From Prostheceraeus crozeri (taxonomy: Eukaryota; Platyhelminthes; Polycladida; Euryleptidae), in assembly GCA_907163375.1 (NCBI GenBank), contig CAJQUW010015343.1, forward strand, positions 38,146-102,145: a stretch of DNA of 64,000 bases, given 5' to 3'. The translations under genes and the position numbers were made by a program. Positions 40,996-50,917 of this stretch are shown in pieces; the first letter of the stretch is position 1, and each line of letters starts with the position of its first letter. The notes under the pieces were generated by a model. That model did not search any database. It worked only from the letters and a program-made list of their open reading frames with translations, and had not been told where the DNA came from.

Positions 40996-42670
40996 TACCT
41001 TTTCCCTTTTCTGTTGTCACAAACTGCAAAACAGTTGGCACGCCTGCAGTTCGTCTGTCTCGACGGCGTTAGTCATCACGTGATCATTGCGCTGTGTTTC
41101 CCCAATCGTACGCTGTGGTAATTCCCACTGACTGATCTATTTTTAAAGTAGCTATTCTACCAGAGACCTAGGTCTGTCTACTCTATTCACATGCGGTAAG
41201 CTGAAAATATCCCCATCAAGTGTATGATGAAAAAATAAATAAATCCAGCTGACTCACTTTATTTCAGATAAATCAATCAAAGATATCATCCATGTCCAGG
41301 CAACGCTGAGTATATGAAATGGATCTGTTTTGCCACTGAAAACATTTAACAGCCGTTACTGAGGACACATCATCCTCAACACATCGTCGTAAAATGTTCA
41401 AGCGATGCTGTTGTAAAGTTGAACCGGCAGCGTGGGCGGCGGAATGATCACTGAAGTTCATTTGAGTACTTGGATCAGATAGTTGCCTTTTGGCATCACT
41501 CTTGAGACATGATATTGCTCTCTCTGTCATGTTCAAAAAGAGACTGTATCGTGGAAGCGGATGGAGTTCGTGATTTTCACTGATAGGAGCCGGCGGATTC
41601 CTGTGGGACGGAGCATTGTCGTAGATGATGAAGTGGTACTCCTCATACAGAAGAGCTTCAACTTCATTTGAAAAGTCGGAGAAAGAAGCAGTAGTCATCC
41701 CACCATCGATGAATGCAAAGTGCACGAGACCGAATCGCGGAGAAACTGGAAGACATACAGTCAAGTTCTTGCCTCTGTTGCCTTCGACAATTCTGACTGT
41801 CCTGGTTCCACGCGTTGAGCGTCCTTGTGTTCTCGCCGTCCACACATTAAAACCGCATTCGTCGATGTATACCAAATCTCGGCTCATTCCGTCGCGCAGA
41901 AACCACGACACGAAATCGGCTCTTTCTTGCTTGACCTCAGCAGTATTCCATTGCGTCGGTACTGATCTTAAAAGCTTCAGGGTTATGAGAGAACCGTCGA
42001 GGGCACGGGAGATGGTGGCTAAGCTAAGTTGAGATAGTAGGGATGGAAAGGCATCAAGGAGTTTCCCTCTTATCTCCATCAAAGTCGCTGTCGGCTTTTC
42101 TTGAATGAATGCCACCAGACATTCTATCATCTCCGCGGTCAGTATTTTTTTACGACCGCCACTATGAGGCAAAGATTCAACGCGCCTCTCTCTACAGAAA
42201 GTGTTAACTATGCGGTAGGCAGATCTGCGATTCACCCCAATTTTCCATGCTAATTCTACAAAGTCTCGCCCATTTTCATAAGCATTGATGAGATGCTGCC
42301 TGTCGGAATTCGATATTCGGCGCGACATGACTGCAGATTACTATAATGTGAAATATCAACAATGAACCAAAGCTCTTAGTCGTTTCTTATTGAAGCTACA
42401 ATCTGCTCAGTGATAGCTGAGTTGCCATCGCACTTCATTGTTTTCGACTAAGGCATCAACTGTCAGCTGCAACGTGACAACCATAGAGTTGTGACAACTG
42501 TTTTGCAGTTCGTGCCAGCGACTTTGCAATTTCTATTCTTAGCTCAGTTCAGCCGAATCCACTCGTGATGACGTCAAATCTTCCCTAACGACGCCGTGCC
42601 GATCTGAACAGACGCTTTACACGCGTGCCAACTGTTTTGCAGTTTGTGACAACAGAAAAGGGAAAAGGTA
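40996..42670 (-). mobile_element. IS630/Tc1/mariner-superfamily transposon (DD31E), apparently whole
   Basis: Near-perfect inverted ends of about 45 bp begin CCTTTTCCCTTTTCTGTTG at 40998 and, inverted, at 42668. Both flanks read TATA, so the TA duplication is 40996-40997/42669-42670 or one TA further out. Internal copies of the motif ACTGTTTTGCAGTT(C/T)GTG at about 42497-42514 repeat part of the terminus and look like extra transposase sites. The element encloses a single intact ORF, so it may be autonomous. Confidence 0.9.
41273..42328 (-). CDS. IS630-like transposase, 351 codons, intact
   Basis: The frame is complete from ATG at 42328. The N-terminal helix-turn-helix region runs from about 6 to 60 (RQHLINAYENGRDFVELAW, GVNRRSAYRIV), then the RKKIL hook region and a second HTH to about 110. 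The catalytic domain has Asp156 in VYIDECGFN, Asp237 in IIYDNAPSHRN and Glu269 in LFLNMTERAIS. With 31 residues between the last two, spacing is DD31E, shorter than DD34E of Tc1. The YD(N/G)APxHRNP motif is shared by an IS630-like eukaryotic group known to me from several invertebrates, so the short spacing appears genuine and not a deletion. It cuts and pastes at TA in the nucleus. All three acidic residues are present. Confidence 0.88.
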   Translation of the reverse strand: MSRRISNSDRQHLINAYENGRDFVELAWKIGVNRRSAYRIVNTFCRERRVESLPHSGGRKKILTAEMIECLVAFIQEKPTATLMEIRGKLLDAFPSLLSQLSLATISRALDGSLITLKLLRSVPTQWNTAEVKQERADFVSWFLRDGMSRDLVYIDECGFNVWTARTQGRSTRGTRTVRIVEGNRGKNLTVCLPVSPRFGLVHFAFIDGGMTTASFSDFSNEVEALLYEEYHFIIYDNAPSHRNPPAPISENHELHPLPRYSLFLNMTERAISCLKSDAKRQLSDPSTQMNFSDHSAAHAAGSTLQQHRLNILRRCVEDDVSSVTAVKCFQWQNRSISYTQRCLDMDDIFD

Positions 42671-43243
42671 TATCAAACGCAATCTATGATTCACATGGGA
42701 TATATAATAATTACTAGCTCAATTACAAATGTAAAACTGCATAAAATTCAATCAGCCGTCGTCGTGTAGCATCTATCTATCTTACATAGACAAGCCTGCA
42801 TTTTCACATGAAAAGTCTGAACTATTTTATTCAGGTGTGATTTAACAATAGCGGTTCGCTAAATGCACAACGATCTCGAATATGATGAGTAAAAGGCAGG
42901 TGATATTCTAAGTGCCATTGAAAAATACAGAAGGGTAGCCTATATATGAATGGGATCCTTGACTGATTATGCTTACCAATCAGTAGTAAGGCATCCGCGA
43001 TACCTGGGAAAATGTAGCTGCTACCAGGAAAATACCAAGAAAATGTAGTTCGAAATTCTGTCGATAACGCATTTGGTAATCTATTGGGGTTTACTAGATT
43101 AATATTTATGGTTCGTGGGTTTCGCTCAGAAAACATTCTGCGATACTGAGTCAGTCAAAAGCTATTTCCACTATCACAACATGAAATTATTGCAGTTTCC
43201 GTTTAAATCTAATTACTATGAGATCTGCAGCCGAGTTTCTGAT
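42671..43243. other. no gene seen
   Basis: Spacer before the mirrored signal-peptide exons. It may contain the promoter of the rightward copy, but no TATA or start signal stands out. Confidence 0.4.
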
Positions 43244-43349
43244 ATGAGGGTAATGCCAATGTATTCATCATATTTATTTCTCCTGAGCGCCTTCGCGGCC
43301 TCTCACCACGAGGAGTACGACCGTTGTGACATAATCACAGACATGACAT
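43244..43349 (+). CDS. signal-peptide first exon (host gene), rightward copy
   Basis: ATG at 43244 gives MRVMPMYSSYLFLLSAFAAS, a typical signal peptide with hydrophobic core LFLLSAFAA, followed by HHEEYDRCDIITDMT. A consensus donor GTAAGT at 43350 ends the exon in phase 1. Phase 1 matches both CTLD exons in the window, so it could head such a gene, but no direct link is visible. The mature N-terminus with a single Cys is not recognised. The sequence lies in the left arm of an inverted repeat and has a mirrored paralogue at 44167-44263. Confidence 0.58.
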
Positions 43350-43650
43350 GTAAGTTACAGAAAATCAGTTCACGTAATGTCAATTCACTTCGTACACAAT
43401 CACTGTCATAGTATCATCGACCAGGACACATGAAAATAATGACAAGCAATGTTGACTATACACAGACAATACACAGACAATACAATAAAAGTCATGAAAT
43501 AAATAAATAAATAAATTGAACAATTACTGAATTAATAATAATAATTAATACCAAGAAAAAAAGGGGGAAAAGGGCAAAAGGTGAAGTAAATAACAAACTA
43601 GTTAGCACTATGGTAAAGAAAGGAATGCTTCAGTTCCTTTTGCACACAAA
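43250..43650. repeat. left arm of 0.4-kb inverted repeat
   Basis: It pairs with 43861-44266 around a 210-bp spacer (43651-43860). It contains the signal-peptide exon, its donor, an (AAAT)n tract and the start of the intron, so whole gene heads were copied in mirror image. Confidence 0.93.
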
Positions 43651-43860
43651 GTCTCGGGATTCGTATGCGTGAACACTTTCCCAAGTGGCTGGAGGTTGGA
43701 CGAAGCCGACCTCGTTCTTCTGTTGCTCCGTCCAGTGCTATATGCAGACATATCATTTCTTGTAATCGTTTTATTGATAACGTTTTTTCTTCTTACTTTT
43801 GTGTTTTGAGTTTCTCAAAGTATTTTAGAGTCTCTTTGCATATCATTCATGGGTACAGCC

Positions 43861-44266
43861 TTTGTGTGCAAAAGGAACTGAAGCATTCCTTTCTTTACCA
43901 TAGTGCTAACTAGTTTGTTATTTACTTCACCTTTTGTCCTTTTTCCTCTTTTTTTCTTGGTATTAATTATTATTATTAATTCAGTAATTGTTCAATTTTT
44001 TTATTTATTTATTTCATGACTTTTATTGTATTGTCTGTGTATTGTCTGTGTATAGACAACATTGCTTGTCATTATTTTCATGTGTTCTGGTCGATGATAC
44101 TATGACAGTGATTGTGTACGAGGTAAATTGACATTACGTGAACTGATTTTCTGTAACTTACATTACATGTCATGTCTGTGATTATGTCACAACGGTCGTA
44201 CTCCCCGTGGTGAGAGGCCGCGAATGCGCTCAGGAGAAATAAACATGATGAATACATTGGCATTAC
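43861..44266. repeat. right arm of 0.4-kb inverted repeat
   Basis: Inverted copy of 43250-43650 with scattered substitutions and small indels, including a 5-bp duplication at the splice donor. Confidence 0.93.
44167..44263 (-). CDS. signal-peptide first exon, leftward copy
   Basis: On the minus strand, ATG at 44263 gives MPMYSSCLFLLSAFAASHHG and then EYDRCDIITDMT, nearly identical to the rightward copy (Tyr to Cys and Glu to Gly changes). The frame is also open upstream to an ATG at 44305. At the donor the sequence is T-GTAATGTAAGT, so two overlapping donors exist: the first keeps phase 1, and the stronger GTAAGT adds five bases and shifts phase. This may make it a weakened or dead copy. The two exons point toward each other, so both cannot be full genes unless their remaining exons interleave. 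Confidence 0.48.
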
Positions 44267-44309
44267 TTTGTCTGCAAACCTTGGAGAGAGATAATGCTTG
44301 TTCAATTAG

Positions 44310-44989
44310 CAATTCGATGGGTTGCTATTACTTTCATGCTCAACCTCAAGGGTATTTTCTTAAGCGTGATCATATCACAGGCAACCTTCCACTGACAGAG
44401 CAAAATCACATAATCACAGACAATGATTTCAATTAACTGTGAAAGATGTAAGTGGTTCAACATCGCTATTCAGATTCTAGAAATGAAACATTTAGTGATC
44501 GAATCATAAAATCATGCCGCTGAAAATTGAATTAAAAACTTGAAATTTCAGCCAAGAAAGCACGAATAAGATCGCGACTTTTTCATGAAGACTTCCATTA
44601 TAATACGGATCATGAAATTCCCTTGATAATCAGCCTAATTTCCACTTAGTTAGGATGCTTATTAGCAAATATTCATTCCTTTTGATATCCAACTTGCTTC
44701 ATGCTACTTATATAGGAGAGTCATCTCGGTAGTATATAAATTGGCATAATGTTGACGTTTTTAAAAGTGGTCACATAATTTTTTGAACGACGGATCGTAA
44801 TCTACGCAAGAAACTGAATCTTTTCATATAAAAATTTTTACTGTGTACAGATACTTTTTTGAGTCGACACTCTACCTATATATCCCTACTCTATGAGAGA
44901 TAATGTCCTATATCTCGATTTAGAGTAGGATTTATAACTTTTACGAGTATGCATAGTTTTTCTTTTTCCTCGCGGTATGATCGTGTGCT
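44310..44989. other. no gene seen
   Basis: AT-rich spacer between the inverted repeat and an old PLE. Confidence 0.4.
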
Positions 44990-45830
44990 ATTAGGTCGTA
45001 ATTTTAGAATTGGCATGACATGGAAATATACTTCTAAATCTTGAGTACAACCAAATATGTGATTGGTAACATAGAGAGTTCGGTAATTTGCATCGCGTAT
45101 TTGTTGGCTTTGTACCCGAACTCGCGCATGTAATGAGTCCCAGTTTAACCTATGTATAGGCTTTTACATACTTGACATTGAAGCGCATAAATTAAGTCTT
45201 TTGAGTCACAATTCATAGTATGTTTGATGTTAAAGGTTTTCGCTTCACTATTTATTTGATATGGTAAAGAAGTTCCAACAATTAATGTTTTGCAACATTC
45301 GCATCTTTTGTTGTTACATTTCTGAACACCTATTAGTGGGACTCGATTCCTTTTCGCTTATTTCGATTATTTGGGTTGTACGTTTTCACATAAGAAATGA
45401 TCTCTTCATTTTTACTTGAATGTCTCTTCTGACGGTTCATGATGGATTTTGCAATCGCGTCACTGATCAGTTTCTCGGGTAGCCGAGTTTCTGAAGTCTT
45501 GCATGCATCTCTTGAAGTAGTTTTTCTTTAACGTTGTTTTTCGAAACAATTCGGTTTATTCTTATAGCTAAGATGTATGGTATATTTCGCAGTATATGTT
45601 CTGGGTGACCGACATTTGTAAATTTAATGTAGTTACTTGTGTAATTAATATTTTTTCGGTAAAAATTTACACAAAAGTCTACTTTTCTCTGTAATTATGA
45701 TACTTTGGGAAATGAGACCGGGCGGTTTTAACTACAAATTTTTTGTTCTATTAAATGGTTGTATCATATTGGCGTAGAGTTTCATGGTTTAGGAGGAGTT
45801 TATCGGCGTTTTGCATTTTATATATAGGAT
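44990..45830 (-). pseudogene. old Penelope-like element relic, RT thumb and GIY-YIG start
   Basis: The reverse strand reads (in several frames) GHPEHILRNIPYILAIRINR and IVSKNNVKEKLLQEMHARL, matching PLE-1 PRHVLHNIPYNLANRIKRIV. It continues with NEEIISYVKTYNPNNRNKRK, CKCCKTLIVGTS, and TMNCDSKDLIYALQCQVC followed by LYIG, the GIY-YIG motif. Many stops. It is a third, older PLE subfamily; terminal repeats and any ribozyme motif were not found. Confidence 0.65.
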
Positions 45831-45870
45831 AAACAAATGCGGTTCACCAGCATTGAAAGAAAAATAAGGC

Positions 45871-46033
45871 TCGATGCAAAAGCAATCTGTTCCACTACGT
45901 TGACCTTGCATTATGAATTAAAAGCCGATATTTCACAGCCGGTCTGGCTGCGTCGTCAGGGCAGACTGAAACGCACATCTCGCGAAGCAAAGCGTCAACA
46001 TTATTCTAGACAGAATGACGTCGGTGACAGTGA
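45871..46033. repeat. left arm of 163-bp inverted repeat (foldback)
   Basis: About 95% identical by eye to the inverse of 46295-46457, with a spacer of about 261 bp. A GC-rich patch (GCCGGTCTGGCTGCGTCGTC) sits mid-arm. No coding similarity, no clear target duplication. Confidence 0.9.
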
Positions 46034-46294
46034 GCACGAAAGCATGGTATCTTGAAAACAATACTGAATAGAAAGTCATAGAAATCAAATGATACTGTAT
46101 ATGGAAGGGAGATGAAGCTCACATCGGCTCATAGTAGGCAAGCGCTTTGAATGCCAAGCCTCAAGAAAAAGTAAATTGAATAACTAGATATTGAGATGCA
46201 TCCTCAGTTGAGAAATGGAAACAGACCTGAATGACTGCTATTTCATCCAATATCAGGAATCATCAGCAGGACTAGTTCACATCTCTTTTTTTCA

Positions 46295-46457
46295 CACTGT
46301 CACCGACGTCATTCTGTCTAGAGTAATGTTGACGCTTTGCTTCGCGAGATGTGCGTTTCAGTCTGCCCCGACGACGCAGCCAGACCGGCTATGAAATATC
46401 GGCTTTTAATTTATAATGCAAGGTCAACGTCGTGGAACAGATTGTTTTTGCATCAAA
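46295..46457. repeat. right arm of 163-bp inverted repeat
   Basis: Inverted partner of 45871-46033. Confidence 0.9.
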
Positions 46458-46803
46458 CCATTATTGTAAATGCCCGTGCCCGCAAAGATACAGATGGCCG
46501 CAGCGGGTCGCACCCCAGCTTATGACTTTACTTGATGGAAAAGCTGCATTAATGTATGTCATTTTCGAAAAGGAAAGGTCAGATTGACACTCACAATGTA
46601 ATATGGCTATATACTTCTTCACAGCTTTTGAATTCAAATTGTTCAATGCTTTGTTCAATGCCAAGTGATGATTTAAATGATAATTTAGTGCGTATCATGA
46701 CAAATTTAGTTGCTTCATGTAAGGACGTGAAACGTCTTCAGTTTTCACCACTGCTAAATCGTATTAATGTGATATGTGTAGATTATTTAGTTTGCGAGTA
46801 GTA

Positions 46804-48201
46804 CACCCGTGTGCAAAGGTCTGTTATATTAACTTTTTGAAACTAAATTTCCTTTAATTTTATCTATAGCCCTCAGAAATCTTACTCATATACGAAGGTA
46901 AAACGAATTATCTCCACATTGATTTTTAATTTCCTATGAAACACTCAAGAAGTTGAAGTTAGGACCATAATATCAAAATCTGGTTGGGTGACCGCGATTA
47001 TCCAATACAGTGCGAATGCAATGGGGCATTGAATCAATGAGACGGGAACACAATTCTGGTGTTATTTCTTGACACCAAACACGAGTAATGTTCTGTCGAA
47101 GTTCAGTGAGATTCGATGACTTCATTTTGCTTACTTTTGATTTCATTACACTGAAGAGGTTCTCGATGGGATTGAGATCCGGACTCTGACCGGGCCAAGG
47201 TCCGAGAACGGGAATGTCTTTCTGTTGAAGCCAATCTTTGACAATCTTTGAACGATGGCATGGTGCACCATCATGTTGAAGCAAGTCGCATTGGTGAATA
47301 TTCATCATGGGCTCCAATTTTTCTTTCAACATATTCAAATACGTTTTGCCGTTCATGGTCGTGTTCTGTGGTAGGAAGTAAAGATTTCCACGACCACGAG
47401 CAGAGAAAGAGGCCCATACCATGCAATATCCAGGATGTTTCGCAGTTCGTACGCAATATCGCTTGTTGTACCTCTCCGACGGAGGTCGTCGAACATACGG
47501 TGCGGTTGAATGGAACAGATACACGTTTGTTTCATCACTGAATAACACTTTGCTCCACTGTTCTGCAGTGTAAGATTCAAATTTTCGGCAAAACATCAGT
47601 CTGTCTTGGATATTTTTCTTACTCAGGAGAGGCTTCTTAGCAGGTCTGTAAGCTCGTAGTCCAAACTGTTTCGATAAACGACGTCTGACAGTGCTGCTGC
47701 TAATGCGACGTGAAGGTGGTAGCTTCAAAACTATCTGAGATGATGTCGTAGAGGGATTGAGTATGACACATCGTCGGATAAGTCTGTCAGTCTGCATTGT
47801 CGTCCATTTTGGGCGACCGCTTCTCTTCTTCGAGGCAAATCCACCAGTCTCGTTGAATCGTCTCATTGTTATTGATACCACAGGTTGTGAAACATTCAAC
47901 TGCGTCGCCACATCGGTTTGCGTCATGCCACTCTTTACCAATTCAATTATCTGAGCGCGCTTTTCCGTTGACAATTCCATCGTCGCAATAAAATTCTGTC
48001 GAATTTCCTCGCTATAAGAATGTAGCAATTCAAATTCAAATTCAATTAATTCTATCAACACACAATGAAATCTGACACAGAAATCTGACACTGCATTACT
48101 GGTGCGATCTGCACAATGTTAGGATGATTAAAGACAAACAAGTGAGATAACGTGATTTTCACGTATTTTCATTTGATATAACAGACTTTTGCACACGAGT
48201 G
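46804..48201 (-). mobile_element. Tc1-like transposon (DD35E), apparently whole
   Basis: Inverted ends CACCCGTGTGCAAAGG (46804) and CACTCGTGTGCAAAAG (inverted, 48201), continuing TCTGTTATAT on both sides, are flanked by TA (46802-46803 and 48202-48203). The length is 1398 bp, typical of a compact Tc1-like element, with one intact transposase ORF. Confidence 0.93.
46973..48091 (-). CDS. Tc1-like transposase (DD35E), intact
   Basis: The full frame is 372 codons from 48091, but the Met at codon 38 (47980, MELSTEKRAQIIEL) is the likelier start. It gives 335 residues, the usual size, and lies directly before the first helix-turn-helix. Following are SGRPKWTT (GRPR-like hook) and a second HTH (SSQIVLKLPPSRRISSSTVR). 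The catalytic residues are Asp186 in KVLFSDETNV, Asp274 in LQHDGAPCHR and Glu310 in SPDLNPIENLF, with 35 residues between the last two (DD35E). The C-terminus DSMPHCIRTVLDNRGHPTRF is complete. It cuts and pastes at TA. Nothing seen would prevent activity. Confidence 0.93.
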   Translation of the reverse strand: MSDFCVRFHCVLIELIEFEFELLHSYSEEIRQNFIATMELSTEKRAQIIELVKSGMTQTDVATQLNVSQPVVSITMRRFNETGGFASKKRSGRPKWTTMQTDRLIRRCVILNPSTTSSQIVLKLPPSRRISSSTVRRRLSKQFGLRAYRPAKKPLLSKKNIQDRLMFCRKFESYTAEQWSKVLFSDETNVYLFHSTAPYVRRPPSERYNKRYCVRTAKHPGYCMVWASFSARGRGNLYFLPQNTTMNGKTYLNMLKEKLEPMMNIHQCDLLQHDGAPCHRSKIVKDWLQQKDIPVLGPWPGQSPDLNPIENLFSVMKSKVSKMKSSNLTELRQNITRVWCQEITPELCSRLIDSMPHCIRTVLDNRGHPTRF

Positions 48202-48250
48202 TACATGCATTTTCGGAATACTGGATCAATAACAAGAGATGGAGTCATTA

Positions 48251-48308
48251 ATCAGTCTGTCGTGGATATTTTTCTTACTCAGGAGAGGCTTCTTAGCAGG
48301 TCTGTAAG
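48251..48308. repeat. 58-bp stray copy of transposase-gene sequence
   Basis: It repeats 47595-47652 of the neighbouring transposon with one mismatch, in the same orientation, 50 bp outside the element end. It is flanked by a short local repeat TCTCTTGTCATTTTAT (48309, 48347). Confidence 0.92.
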
Positions 48309-48522
48309 TCTCTTGTCATTTTATGTCTTTTCTGTCATTTCTGTCTGTCTCTTGTCATTTTATTCACGAAATGTGATTGAACTGAAGAGTCATGCCCAAA
48401 TTGGCACATAAATATTCTCAAATTTCAAAATACTACTTTATTAAATAAAGTCAGAATGTTCAAATAAGCAATTTTGGAAAGTATCGAAGATATTTTTACC
48501 ATTTTTCTTATACTGGATTTTC

Positions 48523-48686
48523 CAGGGTTAAATTACCGTTCAATTACGTTCAACCAAGCAAAAAAGTCGTTCGTTCCGATCACCGTTCATCGGTTTCTCA
48601 GAGATACCGTTCGATTATTCGTTCATCAGAAAAATGGAAAAAATACCGTTCAATCGTTCGTTCTGACCGCTCGTTCAAATACCCTG
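48523..48686. repeat. CGTTC-rich element with CAGGG ends (possible hAT-type MITE)
   Basis: It begins CAGGGTTAAATTACCG and ends inverted CAGGGTATTTGAACG. The 164-bp interior is packed with ACCGTTC/CGTTCG motifs. No 8-bp duplication is visible, so the family is a guess. Confidence 0.42.
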
Positions 48687-50479
48687 ACGTCAGCAATGTA
48701 AAAATTGATCATGAATAATCTGGAATTGAAACACAATACATGCATGTTCAAAAATATTAACATCATCTCACGTCTGAGTATTCTCATGAATGAATAAGTT
48801 TTAGTTATGGATTTTGCATCTTTTCCTTGATTATTTTCTTGTTCACATAACAATCGCAATTTGTTTCTAAGTTCCATTAATAAGTTATGGAGAGCCGGTC
48901 AATATATTATACAAGGACACACACACACAGCTAGCAAGCATTTAATCAGATAGAAATATAAAGCTATAATCAAATTGACATTTGTGAAATATAGATTTCT
49001 TTTACGAGTATCAATGATCGGCTCTCCTTATAACTTGTTTGTTAATTTTCTCTAGACTGAGTAGAGATCTAGTTTGCAATCTATTTTATCATTCGGCATG
49101 AATACTCTTAGCATAAAATCGATTTAGTTTGCTTTTGTTGGCACTTTCATTGCCAGAAAATAGGGACAGGCTCATAAGTTCGTAGATATTCTCAGTAGTG
49201 TTCAATTCGTTGTAGCATAGAAATTAAACAATAGGAAGCATGAAGTATCAAGATAGACCTTGTTTTTTCATAGAAATTGATGCGAATGCTTGGCATAGAA
49301 TCAAGCTATTAGACTAAATGACATTGGTGACCTGTTTTATATAAAGCTGCATGTGCTTGACAATTTATTATTATTTTTTTTGTTCATATACTACATATAC
49401 TTACTACATATACAAACATGAATTGTCTATCGAATGTCCTATAGTTGCACTTGTTTGACAATAAAAATTTGAGCTAAACAGTTTATTTGGCTCTACTATT
49501 ATTTTTCAATATGCAAATTGTGTACAGTGCATTATAGGAAGTTAACGACATATGAGATCAAATTCGACCTCAGTAGGCCTACTTATGGTATGAGGACGGT
49601 GGACACAATCTGACCACATTTGCACCAATATTTTCTTCCTCGAAGCTTCGTAGTTGCTATTGCTGTAGCATTCTACTCTTGTGTCAATTAGCATGTCAAT
49701 TGTTTGAAGGCATGTTTGATAGTTTTCGTCTCCTGTGAATCAGAGTAAGTGATTTGAAAGTTTCACGGTTTGTGCAAAAGCTATTTTCAATAATCCTCTT
49801 TTATTTCAGGATGAAAAAGTGTGGCTGTCACTGAAGTTAATGATCATGGTGTGGATGAAGACCATTATTATCAGAAGGAGACTATAGTAACTCTGAAAAG
49901 GGAAGAAAATATTTGCACGGGAGAAGCCGGCCGCCAGAATTTGTCACTGGGAATATCCAACGATAATAGGCCTATTAACCATTGGATCGCACCCGTACCT
50001 ATGCAGCTGCGGCGCCTTGGCTCAATGTCAAGTTCTTTCACGAAAAAATGCTACAAATGCAGTATGGGATTGTGCACCAAGGCTTTAATGCGTGCCACAT
50101 TTGGTGACTTCTCTCATGACAATATGAACCGTTGTGCACGCATACAAAGACAAGATAGCCGTTTTACAGAGCAATAGGCTTACTAAAGTGAAAATTACTA
50201 ATGGAAGTGCATATGTGCAATGCTTGTGTATTTGCATTAGCGTTCTGGAAACTGTTATTCACTGCTGTCAGATCTCTCTCATGCCATGTAACAATGCCAA
50301 AATTTCAATTTTGAATAAAACTGAAAGTCAAAATCATAAATTGTATATTTGCTCCTATTTGACTTTGATTTACATGCAGCCTACATATATATGTAACTGA
50401 ACAATCCATGAAAACAGTTGATATGAATAATGGACGTGTAAAATTTAATTTGAGATGCAAAATTAAGATGCTCGCACTA
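48687..50479. other. no confident gene
   Basis: A 118-codon frame at 49821-50177 follows a good acceptor (TTTTATTTCAG at 49800-49809), but an in-frame stop between acceptor and frame argues against an exon. The rest is non-coding. Confidence 0.4.
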
Positions 50480-50917
50480 TACTGTAAACCGTAGACCGAC
50501 AATTATCCTGCAAAGTTACTGACAAAATCAACCGACGATTGTCACCTCCAATATCCTGCGATATCCGACGAATTTTGTAGGTTCTCCACCGACATCGAAA
50601 CAGATGCTTTGTATGCAAATTAACTAAACAGAAACTGTTGAATATTGATTGATTTTTTCAATTAGGGATTGCTTGACTTTTGTGCAATCAAATTGTGTGA
50701 TATATTTGGCAAAACCATGATATATTTTGACATAATTTAATTAATTACCTGTATTTTTGATAAAATTTAAGCTATAATTCATTGCTATTCATTTTGTCGG
50801 TTTTTGTCAGATATCACAGGTGTTCAGTGGCAATCATCCTGCAAGAACCAACAATGACCGACAAAATGGATTTTGTAGGATAAAGGTCTGTCAATTGTCA
50901 GTCAACGGTTTACAGTG
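50480..50917. mobile_element. MITE with inverted ends
   Basis: Left TACTGTAAACCGTAGACCG and right, inverted, CACTGTAAACCGTTGACTG share about 14 terminal bases. TGTCGGT/ACCGACA motifs recur inside. It is about 0.44 kb and has no ORF. The flanking TA on each side is compatible with a TA-targeting family. Confidence 0.6.

Noticed and set aside
49821-50177. 118-codon frame as a host exon
   Set aside because: An in-frame stop separates it from the nearby acceptor, it has no ATG at its start, and no family is recognised.
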